Shown here: positions 1 to 11,175 of the stretch, piece by piece
How positions within the stretch are numbered: the first letter of the stretch is position 1
How the letters are laid out: every line of letters starts with the position of its first letter
NCBI RefSeq assembly: GCF_030253575.1
Contig: NC_080569.1
Location: 7,358,001 to 7,422,000, forward strand
From: Rhododendron vialii
Lineage: Eukaryota; Streptophyta; Magnoliopsida; Ericales; Ericaceae
Length of the DNA stretch: 64,000 bases
Reading direction: 5' to 3'
Notes under the pieces: generated by a model
What the model was told of the DNA's origin: nothing
What the model saw: only the letters and a program-made list of their open reading frames with translations
The model's database searches: none
Program-made: the position numbers and the translations under genes

Positions 1-100
1 AAATCCTTTCTGTGATGTGACCATTCTTTCTCTTTTTCCCAAGAAAACAAAACTAAGGTCGTGTCCACTAGAATTTCCTAGTGGGTATCCATATTCTTAA

Positions 101-515
101 GGAAAATCCTATGTGTACCGACCATTTTTGGACCGAAACCGTACCGACGGCCGCACGCGGCCGTCTCCGGCCGCACGCGGCCGTCTCCGGCCACCGGACG
201 GCCGATCCGAGCCGTCCAAAAATTTTAAAAAAAAAAACCGAGGGGCCTTACGCGGGAATCAACGTCATCCGATGTGTGTAGGGTGCTTGATCTAAACACC
301 CTATTTTTCGTGTATACATATATACACGAAAAATAGGGTGTTTAGATCAAGCACCCTACACACATCGGATGACGTTGATTCCCGCGTTAGGCCCCTCGGT
401 TTTTTTTTTTAAAATTTTTGGACGGCTCGGATCGGCCGTCCGGTGGCCGGAGACGGCCGCGCGCGGCCGTCGGTACGGTTTCGGTCCAAAATGGTCGGTG
501 TATATAGCAGTACTC
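101..515. mobile_element. Foldback MULE-type MITE with 9-bp target duplication
   Basis: The element is an almost complete inverted repeat: arms of roughly 190 bp (about 110-312 and 325-503) pair around a short AT-rich centre with tatacatatata. It is flanked by identical 9-bp direct repeats tattcttaa at 92-100 and 516-524, the signature length of Mutator-like insertions. The arms are GC-rich with repeated ccgcacgcggccgtctccgg units in the left arm. It has no coding capacity. A diverged relative is at 42212-42599. Confidence 0.85.
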
Positions 516-524
516 TATTCTTAA

Positions 525-1297
525 AGTCTAATTTCACATTAGACTGTTTCCGAAAGCCTAATAAAGCACCTCTGATGTACTAAGGATTTGGACAATTCTT
601 TCATGTAGTGCAAGACCTTATAAGGCACTCTGTAGAACGCACAGGGGTCATCGATCTCGACAATAAATGGTTAAGTTATAATTTTTAATTATGACCGGTA
701 AGAATCATTTATTACCGGTTATAATTGATTTTTAATGTAGACCGTTGATTGATTAGATCGACGGCTGTGTGCCGCCCTACACGGGATGCACCGTATACTA
801 CAGCACCCCCGATCCTTCGTCAGCCGGTTGTTCAAATATGTGGAGGCATATTCTTGCAACATACCATTGCCTAAAGAAAATTAGGTGCAGCCGACAACAA
901 TAATAGTAACCATTTTAACAACCAAACAATTAGGTGCAGCGGACACCCAAGTGATATTTTTTCAAGTTTGGCTTAAATTATAAGGAATTGAACATTTCAA
1001 GAAGGCTTAGATTCCACTAACTAAAATTAAATAAGTACTTATATCCCGTTTCACCAACTTCTTTTTTTTGGTTTTGTCCTTATTTAAATTTTTTTCGCGT
1101 TTGTTAGTCTTGTGCCTCATTTTTTTGGTTTTCCAATTCATTTTGAAGATACGGATCGGATAAGTATTTGGGTAAAAGTAAAAAAAAAAAATTACTTTTC
1201 CGTCTCTTCTCGACGAGACAAATTAATAAATCATAAAATTTTGATACAAAATTAACAAACGTGAAAAAAAATTCAAGTAAGAAAAAAACCATAACTT
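525..1297. other. AT-rich intergenic DNA downstream of the kinase gene
   Basis: No gene is recognised. The part from about 1080 to 1290 contains a cgtctcttctcgacgagac core with flanking aaaagtaaaaaaa and cgcgtttgttag / caaacgtg words that recur inverted in the palindromic element near 41.8-42.1 kb. It is probably a worn copy of that repeat family lying just beyond the kinase stop codon, so it may be part of the kinase 3' untranslated region. Confidence 0.4.
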
Positions 1298-2839
1298 TTA
1301 GAAAAAGTTAAATGAACACCACTTAAAAAATACTAATAAACTTGGCGAAACACGGTGTAATGCAGTTGGAAGCAGTTCAAATGGACCGTCGAATTGGTAT
1401 ATCAAGTAAAACGTGAATAATACAGCAGATAGGAGTAGTAGGTAAAACATAACCAAATCCTTACACATTACTGGTGTGGAATACAAGGAAGTAGGAGGAT
1501 AAAGTACAAATAAAATTCCACCAGCTGTGACGGCCACGTGCCCACCGTCCGCCACCCAATTCCACCCTCCCAATTTACACCGACAACTCGTACCAGCTTC
1601 GCTCCCACGCCACCGTCGTCCTCCGTCCACCACCACCGCCTCCTCTATCCCACCACCAAAATCAAAATATTCTAAATTGGTCCTCTCAATTTCTTTCCAA
1701 TCAGAATATTCCCCACTTGTCCCTTCCATTTCTCCCTCAGTCCTCGAAAATATCGAGAATTCCGAGCTTGTCCCTTCTTCGTCACCCCCACGACAACAAC
1801 GCGCCTCCGAAACTTCCGGAGCTTTTTCGCTGATCACATTCCTCACCTCAATCCACCCATCAGATTCCCAATTTACCCCCGTGGTAGAAGCTAATTTACC
1901 AATTCTATCTCTAACAGACTGAGTTGGTAATTCCGGAAATTTATCATCTTCTTCATCGTCGTCGTCGTCGTCGAATTCGCAAAACTCTGTATCCAACAAA
2001 TCGAGCACGCAACGCGGCGATTGGTGAGAATCCATAATCGGAACTGCCGACGACGATATAAACGGATGCCGTAGCAGCTGATCGCAGCTCCAACGCTCCG
2101 TTCTGTCCCTTCGGAGACACTTGTCTAGGAAATCCAAGCCGAGTTCAGACAACCGCGTCGGTAACTCGGGCAGCTCGTCGGAGTACCCGATCCGACACAG
2201 CGTGTCGGCGCCGCGGTCCTCCCAACCCGGCTTCCCCGTCACCATCTCGATCACCGTACACCCCAATGACCACACGTCCGACTCCGGCCCCTGGTATTCC
2301 CCCCGAATTACCTCCGGTGCCATCCACAGCGGGCTCCCACGTGGCGCCGCAGCCGACTCCGCCGCCGTCCCGAAATCGGATAGCTTCGCCGCGTACCGTG
2401 CGGGGCCCAGCAACACGTTCCTCCCCTTGACGTCGCAGTGGACGATACCCAACGAGTGCACGTAACTCAGAGCGGACGCGACGCACCAGGTTAACGACCG
2501 CACAATGCCCTCGTCGTCCGCGTCGGCCGCCAGGTCAGCCGCGGTGCCACCCGGCAAGTACTCCAAGTGGAGGTTCCGGAACGGCTCCACAGCGCCGTCC
2601 TCCACCGTCATGTCGTCGCCGAGGTACGCCACCACCCACGGCGACGAGAGACGCCGGAGGATCCGGATTTCGTTCTCCAAGGCCTCCGCCCGGGCCTCCG
2701 AGCCGGGCCCGAGGCCGACGGACTTGACCGCGAAAACCCCGCCGTCGGACTTGTCGACGGCGCGGCTGACGGTCCCGAACGAGCCCCTGCCTATACAGCT
2801 CCCCCTGACCCAATTGGGTTTTGTCTTGGCCTTTTCCAT
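1298..2839 (-). CDS. MAPKKK14: MAPKKK13/14-type (MEKK subfamily) protein kinase with a C-terminal hydrophobic segment
   Basis: This intronless 513-residue Ser/Thr kinase should act at the top of a MAPK cascade. Visible kinase landmarks are the glycine loop GRGSFG (17-22), the ATP-binding lysine in FAVKS (K39), the helix-C glutamate around E57, HCDVKGRN (catalytic D136), DFG (155-157) and the MEKK-type GSPLWMAPEV signature (169-178). The catalytic domain runs to about residue 261. It is followed by an acidic run (about 286-299) and a low-complexity region, then a roughly 20-residue hydrophobic stretch (462-481) that could anchor the tail in a membrane. The length fits Arabidopsis MAPKKK13/14 better than the shorter MAPKKK17/18. 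In Arabidopsis this subgroup is wound- or nitrate-responsive and signals through MKK3 to clade-C MAPKs. The choice of MAPKKK14 over 13 rests on gene neighbours. The start is the only methionine preceding the kinase fold in this frame. Confidence 0.88.
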   Translation of the reverse strand: MEKAKTKPNWVRGSCIGRGSFGTVSRAVDKSDGGVFAVKSVGLGPGSEARAEALENEIRILRRLSSPWVVAYLGDDMTVEDGAVEPFRNLHLEYLPGGTAADLAADADDEGIVRSLTWCVASALSYVHSLGIVHCDVKGRNVLLGPARYAAKLSDFGTAAESAAAPRGSPLWMAPEVIRGEYQGPESDVWSLGCTVIEMVTGKPGWEDRGADTLCRIGYSDELPELPTRLSELGLDFLDKCLRRDRTERWSCDQLLRHPFISSSAVPIMDSHQSPRCVLDLLDTEFCEFDDDDDDEEDDKFPELPTQSVRDRIGKLASTTGVNWESDGWIEVRNVISEKAPEVSEARCCRGGDEEGTSSEFSIFSRTEGEMEGTSGEYSDWKEIERTNLEYFDFGGGIEEAVVVDGGRRWRGSEAGTSCRCKLGGWNWVADGGHVAVTAGGILFVLYPPTSLYSTPVMCKDLVMFYLLLLSAVLFTFYLIYQFDGPFELLPTALHRVSPSLLVFFKWCSFNFF

Positions 2840-2960
2840 TCAGAAAGCTCAGAAATTTTTTTTGGAAGAAGAATTTAATGCTTTACGAGTTTGGGAGGGA
2901 GCATGGGTTTATATATATATATATACGTGGGGATATATATACACGTGTGTAGTGTATTAG
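2840..2960 (-). promoter_or_regulatory. Core promoter of the kinase gene with TATA-like and ACGT elements
   Basis: Read on the minus strand, an alternating TA tract around 2910-2925 gives TATA-like sequence about 70-85 bp upstream of the ATG. A CACGTG G-box lies at 2942-2947, and a second ACGT core (acgtgg on plus) at 2925-2930. Paired ACGT cores resemble ABA-responsive elements. Regulation by ABA is only an inference. Confidence 0.45.
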
Positions 2961-5038
2961 TTTTAAAAAATGGTGTGGTCAGTGGTGACATCATCTGCGA
3001 GAGAGTTTTGAGTTGAATTTGATTTGATTTGATTCGATAACCAGGTTTAATCCTTATCCACGCGATGTGTTAAGTAATACTAGAAATATCCTTGATTGTT
3101 CGATCGTAGCTAGCTTTACTTGTAAAATGATGTGCTTGTCCACGTCATGGATTGCGTCGGTATTTCAACATGTGGTAAATGGCACAGGCAGGCACCCTGT
3201 GTCCTGGTTGCATGCATCTGTTATAGTACTCAGCAATTCCATCCTGTGCGTGCTTGGCGTGGGATCCTTCTGACCGCTGTGATCAAGGGCGAATTTACGT
3301 TGAGGGCAGGTGTTACGTGACCTGGGGTCATTGACTCGGTGTTTTTACCAATTGGTCTATCATGTACTATTTAATTTCGGAAAAAATAGTAGCGGTCTTC
3401 AATAATTTGAAATTCTTAAAGCATTTTTTTTTTCTCAGGTGTGAAAGTCAAATGACACAATCCGACATGCGAGTTGAACGTATCGATTATTTACTAGTAC
3501 TATAATTAGGGTTAACTTGCGTGGTTGTTAGGGCGTTTAATTTGATAGTTTTAGATTTTTGTCTTATCCATTGACGGGACTTTTTCAGCCAATGACTTGG
3601 TGAACATGAAGTGCAAGGTAGAAGAACTCAGAGGACGACTTTTAGACTCTCCCACACTCTACAGTAACATCTTTCGCTTCTTTAGGCTGGGAGCCTTAAG
3701 TAAATCAGGGCCCACTAAAAGTGGAACAAGTTGACGAGAATTGAGTTCAATTATTATTGTCTCCTAACTCGGTCTAAGCATTGGTGTTTTTAGTAGTAAA
3801 GATCTACTAACAGATTAGTAATCCAGAGATGAAAAACCAATAGATGGCTCTCAGCTTCACGCTATTGATTAACTTCTGCAACACAAGTTATTCATTAGCA
3901 TGAATAACATGCAAAATTAGCATAGTTTATTCACAAAAACATTAGCATGAACACTCTCGCGCAAAGTCGTAAATACCAAGTAAACCAAGCGGCTCTAGCT
4001 CCGCAGCATGGGAAACCAAGCATTTAGGCAAGTTCATAATTCATATAATTTTCAAGGTGTAAGTAAATTTAATGGTCATTGTAAAAGCTAAAGAATTTTA
4101 GGAATGTTGAATTTGTTGTGTGCATTTTTTCTATCAGCATTTTCAAACTTTGTATCACCTGTGCAAAGTATAAGTTCAGTATTATTCTTTGTATCAACTG
4201 TTTTTTAAGTCGAACTGTTCACGATCGTCAGTTTTTTCGTCTTAAACTCAATTTTTGACATACCCATCGATGTCCGGACAAGCTAATTTTTCGCGTGAAT
4301 ATATTATTTTATGGGCCTTATATGATGAACGGTTCGGATTACCCAAAAAAAACCCACGAAAGAGGCCCACAATGATGGCGGAAAACCCTCCATTTTCTTC
4401 CGCCTCCGGAAAGAATGTTTTCTCAATGAAACGAGAATGAATTCTGTTCGGCACGGGCAGAATGGAGGGGTTTTTTCCGCCGCCCCAGATACTATACTCC
4501 ATAACAATTGGAAAGGACAAATATTGAGTGGAGACGCGGCGTGACTTAGTAGCTCCACGTTATTCAACAACAGAAGTTACGAGATTGCCAAATGGCGCGG
4601 TAGACGTGATGCCAGGGTGTGTTTCTACTGCGAGTCTCTTTTGACGTGCACGATTACCCTACTCACATCTCTTATGGCTGCAGTAATCCACGTCGGTGGA
4701 TACCTAGGATCTTACGTCATAATCCAACCGAACTAGTATCTCCAGTACATATTTGGATTTGATTGAGCTCCTCCTGGTTTGTGGGGACTACAAATTTAGT
4801 ACTAATAGGTTTGCCCATGATCAGTTATGTAGGCCTTCAATTAGAATTTGGCAAAATAGATGACAAAATGGTGTTTCACTAATAAGCTAAAAAATTTACT
4901 CTCAACAAACTATCTCCGATGTCAAATTTGGCGTCGTCTTTGATTTTTAAACGTTTGTCACGTCATTCAAGTTGACAGATCTGAATCGAAGAGTAACATG
5001 GGTTTAATCTGATACAAATAAAGAGAAAAGAAAGAAAG
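2961..5038. other. Intergenic DNA without a recognised gene
   Basis: The part nearest the kinase is its presumed distal promoter. Nothing in the stretch reads as a conserved protein in any frame. The 4.25-4.57 kb part has short open frames on both strands and is slightly GC-richer, but shows no family motif. I see no target-site duplication that would identify an element. Confidence 0.4.
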
Positions 5039-5158
5039 AAATGATATTGGCACTCTAAAAATTGATGCAAGCATTCCAAAAAATAAAAGAAAGTAGCTTT
5101 GGAGTTACACTGATTTTTGAGTACCTGCATCAATTTTTGGAATACCATTATCATTTCC
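5039..5158. mobile_element. Small diverged MITE related to the copy at 33.8 kb
   Basis: A gaaatgatattggcactct end and an inverted ..attccaaa..atcatttcc end enclose about 120 bp. Most of this aligns by eye with the MULE-type MITE at 33789-33912, including internal agtagctttggagttacact-like sequence. This copy is more decayed, and its flanks are A-rich, so no clean target duplication can be read. Confidence 0.55.
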
Positions 5159-5424
5159 CAAAAAAAAAGAGTGAATTAAAGGATTTTTCTAGGGTTATCT
5201 GTAGAATGAGCACAACTTCCGCGTCTCTGCCTTCTATGGTAACAAAATTAAAATGCCGTGTCGTTTAGAGAAACATAGAAGAAGGTGACTTGCACATACA
5301 ACTTACTCATTTCAATAGAAAATAAATACTAATAGCCAAACCAACCCAGCCAATGTGGTAAATACATTATCCATGGGAGAGGAGTCATATAGAAAAGAAT
5401 AGCCAGTCCAACCCAACCGATGTG

Positions 5425-6077
5425 AATAACTTTGCTTTCAATAGTCGGAAGGTCGTACCAGAAGAGGTCATTGAGCAAGCTAGAAAAGCCAATATGGATT
5501 ACTTGCAAGGGATATGTCAGCAAAGGGAAGAGGGCCTTGCTAGGCCAAGCGTGTTGGAGGGGTGGTCACCACCTCCTCCATCGCCCATCGGTTATAAAAT
5601 TCAATTGTGACGGAGCATTTAAATCCTCCCGCAGCTTAGCTGCCTTTGGCATTATTGCCAGAGACAGTGGTGGATCGGCTCAAGTATGGCGGTGTGGGAG
5701 AACTACGGTTTCATCAGCTCTATCCATTGAAGCTTGGACTTTAAGGATTGCTTGTAAAGTGGCAATTGAAGAAAACTTCCAGAATGTGATTTTTGAAGCT
5801 GATTGCAAGATTCTCATTTCATGCTTGACTGATGATAATTCGCAATGCCCCTGGGAGATTGAAGCTATGGTACAGGATATTAAAGAATGGGCCAAAACGA
5901 GGCAATGGTCTTTTGTGTGGTGCTGTAGGAGACAGAACAGAGTAGCACACTGGATAGCTTCTAACTGTTTTGATAGGAAGTTTTTATTTCAGTCGGGTTG
6001 TATTCCGCCCGGTCTAGATTCCATCTTATGTAAAGACTTGACTTAAGTTCCAATGAAAACATTGACATCTTAAAAAA
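5425..6077 (+). mobile_element. 5'-truncated LINE (L1-type) insertion ending in an A tract
   Basis: The insertion is flanked by the direct repeat aacccaaccgatgtg (5410-5424 and 6078-6092), and a run of A residues immediately precedes the right copy. A long target duplication plus a 3' A-tail is the hallmark of target-primed LINE insertion. Only the last part of ORF2 is present, so the element is strongly 5'-truncated. An older, imperfect copy of the target (5340-5376) lies just upstream. Confidence 0.82.
5432..6046 (+). pseudogene. RNase H-like (RVT_3) domain relic of LINE ORF2
   Basis: The translation contains the plant LINE RNase H fold: FNCDGAF (first catalytic Asp), a downstream EAWTLRIA (Glu) and FEADCKIL (second Asp), closing with NRVAHWIASN, where plant copies often carry His. 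The linker that normally precedes this domain, with a W-x-PPPPSPIGYK motif, is in a different frame (about 5440-5600) and reaches a stop just where the RNase H frame takes over. A one-base indel in the aaaa run at 5596-5599 explains this. There is no reverse transcriptase in the window. It is a dead fragment, not a cellular RNase H gene. Confidence 0.82.
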
Positions 6078-6734
6078 AACCCAACCGATGTGGTAAATGC
6101 CTTATCTAAGGAAGAATTATCTGTCAAGTTTGTCTGCACTGGTTTTGTAACGCCCCCAATTTTGAAAACGTTAAATAGGCAATTTCATTGAAAAACTAAA
6201 TGGAGTCTGGCTCAATATTACAGAATATTCTCCAAAGAATAATCTTATTCAACAAAAGGAGGGTAGACTAGGGGTCCTATCTACTGCTCCGCTTCTTCCT
6301 CCATCCTGGCCAGCTCCTCGGCTCCAAAAGTCTCCAAGGTGTAGAGTTCACCCTGTTCGTCTGTAAGATCTGACACATTATACCAGCGTCGCCACCGATA
6401 TAATATGTCAGGGTCATCAAGAGTAACACCATGAACTACAAAGCTCAATAGAATAATCCTATACCCACCAACCCTTAACTTACAAATAGCAGGTCATAGA
6501 TATAGCACACAACTCATGATTGTCGCATAACTCATGCATAAATGAATAACAATGACACATCCACATTCGCTATCTTCCTAGCGTTGGTGTCCGTGATTTT
6601 CTGAGTTTCTCCTACGCGACATCTCGTAAACCGTGTCTCCATTTTTCACATTTCATAACCAATTCATTATTTCGGAAATCCATTTTTAACACACCCAACC
6701 TCGGTTCTGCCGTTCCGGTCTCCCGAGTATCCTC

Positions 6735-6905
6735 ACAATGGTTCCGCCGCACCGGGTTTCCATTGGCACACAATTTGCATTGGTTCCTCTCCGCGGATAA
6801 CCAAGCCATACCTCACCATGGTTCCGCCGGTCCGGGTTCTCATGGGAACGCACACAACCTCACAATGGTTCCGCTATTCCGGATTTTCATTGGAACACAC
6901 ACAAA
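6735..6905. repeat. Degenerate tandem repeats inside the Gypsy LTR
   Basis: Three diverged copies of a cacaatggttccgc...ccgggtt..cattgg unit of about 60-80 bp follow each other. They lie wholly within the solo LTR and have no coding meaning. Confidence 0.6.
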
Positions 6906-8344
6906 ACTCACACCACACAATGGGCTACCACGTTCGGCCACATTGCGGTTTTCAAAACATTTCACCATTTTCAAAAACACGCCTTTTTTATTAACCACAC
7001 CCTAGGTGTCATGTTTCTACTTTCTCGATTTCCGTGTCTCGTTTTCATGCATAAACTCCGCGGTAAGACTTTCTACATAAATCATTCATTGTAATCTTGA
7101 AACTAAACTAGCAAGATCATCCAATTCTATATTAATAATCATGCTCATAACTATCTCAAATATCAGACACGAATACTTCTAATCAAACGATAAAGTCTTG
7201 ACTTTTGAAAATCGTTCTTTCTTCCTTTTTGTGAAGTTCTAAACAACATATGCTTTTCCGAAAAATAAAGTCGATATGTTTAACATACTCCCCTTCCTTT
7301 TCATCTTTTTAGGAAAAACACCTTTCAAGTTTTTTTATGCATTTCTCAACATACAAGCATCATACATTTACATTTAGAGTTTAACGGCTAAGAAAACGTT
7401 TATGTATGCTTAGAGATAGGAGTTAAGATTATCCTACGTTATACATAGAGATAGTGAGTAAGATTAATCTACCTTGATCCGAATCTAGTCGGGGACGAAT
7501 AAGCTAGTTGGAGGATTTCTACGGGCGGTGAAATTCGCAAATCTGGACCAAACTTTGGATGGCAGTAACTCGGTCAATATTTGGTCGAATATGATCGTTC
7601 TTGGGTCGTAATTGAAGCTCTCAAAGTGCTCTACAACTTTCGTGAAGGAAGTTGATCCTAGAAACTACTTTAGGTAGGAGAAAAATGGTGATAAAGGAAG
7701 AGACAGTATGCTGTCTGGAAATGGAAATCCGAGATTTTTACTGAACTTCGGATGCCAATATCTTTATCATTTCTTCACTACCGATTGGGGTGGTTCTTGG
7801 GTCTAACTTGAAGGTTTTGAAGTGCTCTACAACTTTCCCGAAGGGAGTTGGTTCTAAAAACTACTTTAAGCAGGAGAAAAATAAAGATTTGTGAAGGGCA
7901 GTAAGCTGTCTGGAAAATGAAAATGGCAAATGAGTGAAGGTGTGAGTTGAATGGAAGGCATGGGGTGCTATTTATAGCCAACACTTGAGCTCCTCCTCCC
8001 TCCTCTATGCCCGCCGCAACCCCCCCCCCCCCCCCCCCCCCCCGCTCTCCTTTCTCCCATGGATTTGCTCCACTAAGTGGTCATTTCAAGCCTTTTAATC
8101 AAGTCATAGCCTTCCATGACTTGTCTTTTCCAATTTAGGCCAAATCTTAGGCCATCATGAAGGGTTTTTGACTTGTCAAGCCTATGAGGAGGTTGCTTGC
8201 AAGAAAGAATATAATCATGGACTAGCTTTGTACTTTGGAAGACTAGAATGGGTTGGCATGAAGTACATAGGCTTAGGGCTATTAAGGTTGCTTGTGTAAG
8301 TGTCCAAAACACAATCACACACTCCACCTCCCTCTCCCATTCGG

Positions 8345-8346
<2 letters not shown>

Positions 8347-8383
<37 letters not shown>
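8347..8383. repeat. (CT)n microsatellite
   Basis: An uninterrupted CT dinucleotide run sits within the Gypsy solo LTR, 300 bp from a poly-C run at 8020-8043. Confidence 0.95.
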
Positions 8384-8387
<4 letters not shown>

Positions 8388-9371
8388 ACATATATAGGTA
8401 TATAAGTACATGTATATATTCATCTAGGAAAGTAAAACCTAAGATAGTTAGGCTTAAGGCTAGGACATAGGTGTGCATGCATGCATGGCTAGTCTTGCTT
8501 CTTTTGGAAGCAAAATGATGGGATTCTTTGTATGACTTGTCTTGTCATGCATATTGGCAAGTCAAAGGTCTATTAACCAAGGGATAAAAATTCTCCTAAC
8601 AATTATGGATCAAGGGGTAAAGGAATATTGGTAATAATTAGGGTTTGAAATGACTTGTCATGGGGTATAATGATTACCCCTAAAAGTCTAAGGGTTCAAT
8701 TAGGGTTCGGGGGTTCAAAAGGCTCCAAGACGATCAAAAATGTCCAATTAGGGTTCGGAAAGTGTAACTAGGAGAAATGGTAGTTTGGTTTGTCCAACTA
8801 GTCGGTTGGAAACTAACCTTACTCGCCAAGTAGGATTTCTAGCCAAGAAATAAAATTTTTACAGACTTAAATCTAATTATGACGGATTATAGAAATTAAA
8901 AACAAATATTAAAAGCAAATCCAAGTAATAAAATTCAAATTCAAATTTTTTTAACGAAATTTTTATTTACTGAAAATCAGAGTCGTTACAGGTTTACACT
9001 AGTAAGCTCGCTTGGGACAGTGCCGGCCCAACCCCAATTAAGGCCCAAGAGGGGCCTCTTGGGCATTCCAAAAATCCCAAATTTTAGGAACACTTAAATA
9101 GTTTTACTATTTGAATTTGAGTAGGACTCTTTTTAAGTCCAATAGAATGAAAAATGCCTAATTTGAGATAATGAGTTAGCCCAACTCATCATTCTATAAG
9201 CCCAAGTGCCCCAACCCACCATCCCATAAGCCCAAATGCCCAATTTAATTGATGCTTTTGCTTCTAGAAATGCAAAACGAGTAATATTCAAGTGATATTC
9301 ATGCGTTTTTGAGATCATATGTATTTGTCTATTGGGGACTTTGCATTTTGTGTTTGTATGTAATGATTAGT

Positions 9372-11175
9372 TGTAACACCCCGACCCAATTCGTACGTGG
9401 TTCGGTTTAATATAAAGGCAACGTTGGGACAGACATATTAAATTATTTAGTTTTATTTTCGAACGGAAAATTGGAAGCAATTTTCTTGCAACAAACGAGC
9501 AGCAAAAAAAAGAAGAAAAAGGGTGAAGTACAAATGTCTTTTTCTTAAGTACGTGTAAATATATCATATATGTAGTAGTTTCTATTATGCTCTAGGAATT
9601 AAAAAAAATGGAAAAAATAAAACCTGCCACATTAGCCTATAGCCACCTAAAGTAGCTTAGCCAAGTCATTTTATAGCTTGGCTTACTCTTACTTAACAAA
9701 ATGACACCTCACACTTGTTGTGACACATGGAATTTTAGGTGTCAAGTTTAGGAAGATTAGGAAACTCTATAAATAGCAAGTCATATTTTAGTACATGGCC
9801 AAAAATGGTATCTTCAATTTAAACCATTTGCACGGGAAAAAAAAGAGAGAGAAAGGTTCAGTTGGTTAGCATAACAAAAGAAATAAAGGAAGTTAATAGT
9901 TGTCCTGTCCAAAGTCATACACCACTACCGAGCTATCGCACTCTATCGGGAGGTTAGCAAGAATACGAGTTAAGTCTCCTCTAAGCTTACAAAAAGTCTA
10001 AGGTGAGATACTTATACTCTAGTTACATGATTTTCCTTTATAAAAGTAACATGATTTTATGTTGAGAAAATATTACAATTTTTTTAGATATGTCATGGAA
10101 AAAGATATGACAAATTTTTCATGTTAAAGATTAGAAGCACGTCAGACAAAGGTGATGACGCTGTAAAGTTTAAGCTAGAAAATGAAAGCGGTCAGACAAA
10201 GGAGATGACCTATTGATGCATCCAGACAGTTATCCTGAGTTTGGGAGACCCTTTAAAAGATACCATAACACAGAAGGGAGTTATATGGACGAAAGAATAG
10301 GGTCCTAGTGGCTAGTGACTTGATCATTTCACACAGCAAGAGGGGTCGCTCCCCTACAGAAAGATTAAGCTGTTGGGTAAACATCATAAGATTATTTGTT
10401 TCAGATTATGCAAGCATTGATGTTAAGAATTGTTTCCATGGTATAAAACTTGCAACTTTGGTATTTGTATCTCACACGAGCATTGGGCTTATGAAAAGAG
10501 TCCTGCTATCCGTACAGATTTTTGTGCACAGATTGTGCACAGATTTCGTTGTGGGGCCCACCACGGGTCCCACACAAATCATCCGAGCCGTTCATTAAAT
10601 GTAAAATATTTTTTCAAGGGTCCCCGTAAAAATAAGCTCAATCAATTACCTATAGGTGCTTCATCCAACCATCTAACTTTTCATTCAGATTTTCGGATAA
10701 TTAAAAGTTATACGATTGGATCGAGCATCTATAGGTATTGGATTGAGATTATTTTTTACGGGAACCCTTGAAAAAATATTTTACATTTAATGAACGGCTC
10801 GGATGATTTGTGTGGGACCCGTGGTGGGCCCCACAACAAAATCTGTGCACAATCTGTGCACAGATTGTATGTGTGTGTAGCATTTCTGTTATGAAAATTA
10901 ATATTTTTTACAGATAATGAAGAATAGAGATAGAGTTGTTGCTGCCCTAGGACATGCTTGTTGTACTTTTGTGTAGATATTGTAAAGATGTTCTCTTTCA
11001 GAAGACTTGGGTTTTGTAATAAAACTTAATAAGTGTTTTTGAAATAAAATAGTTATGTCTTTCTCAAGCTATTGTCTCCAAATTGATTTATGAAAAAAGA
11101 GGCCTGGATGAGCGTTAGGACTCATCGGCCGGTCACGATGACTCAACACAAGTTCCTAGAGTCGGGGTCGTGACA
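9372..11175 (+). mobile_element. Solo LTR of a Ty3/Gypsy retrotransposon with a nested MITE
   Basis: The element starts TGTAACACCCCGACCC and ends GGGTCGTGACA, with the 5-bp direct repeat ttagt at 9367-9371 and 11176-11180. A TATA motif ctataaatag at 9767-9776 orients transcription to the right, with aataaaac near 11020 as a plausible polyadenylation signal. Subtracting the nested MITE (10498-10888) and one copy of its duplicated target leaves about 1.4 kb. No internal retrotransposon region remains. Confidence 0.85.
10498..10888. mobile_element. Foldback MULE-type MITE nested in the solo LTR
   Basis: Two arms of about 170 bp form an inverted repeat. Each carries tgtgcacagat near its tip and gtgggaccc / gggtcccac inside. 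The 9-bp direct repeat ttatgaaaa at 10489-10497 and 10889-10897 gives exact borders and a MULE-type assignment. The termini begin gagtcctgctat, resembling those of the 101-515 element. Confidence 0.88.

Larger units (their letters stand above)
6146..8990 (-). mobile_element. Solo LTR of a Ty3/Gypsy retrotransposon (Tekay-like), 2845 bp
   Basis: The element begins TGTAACG and ends CGTTACA, and is flanked by the 5-bp direct repeat ggttt (6141-6145 and 8991-8995), as expected for LTR-retrotransposon integration. There is no gag-pol, so it is a solo LTR. A perfect TATA motif, ctataaatag, reads on the minus strand at about 7967-7977, and the minus-strand start TGTAACGACTCTGATTTTC resembles chromoviral Tekay LTRs, so transcription would run leftwards. 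Internal features are about 70-bp ggttccgc-containing repeats (6735-6905), a roughly 170-bp duplicated block (7550-7920), a poly-C run (8020-8043) and a CT microsatellite (8347-8383). Confidence 0.85.

Noticed and set aside
110-505. Perfect hairpin considered as a microRNA precursor or CpG island
   Set aside because: Arm length, 9-bp target duplication and a second family copy show a foldback transposon.
2121-2960. Several overlapping open frames on both strands within the kinase gene
   Set aside because: They are antisense or out-of-frame readings of the GC-rich kinase coding sequence and contain no independent motif.
5432-6046. Host RNase H-like gene
   Set aside because: The A-tail, long target duplication and frameshifted linker show a truncated LINE.
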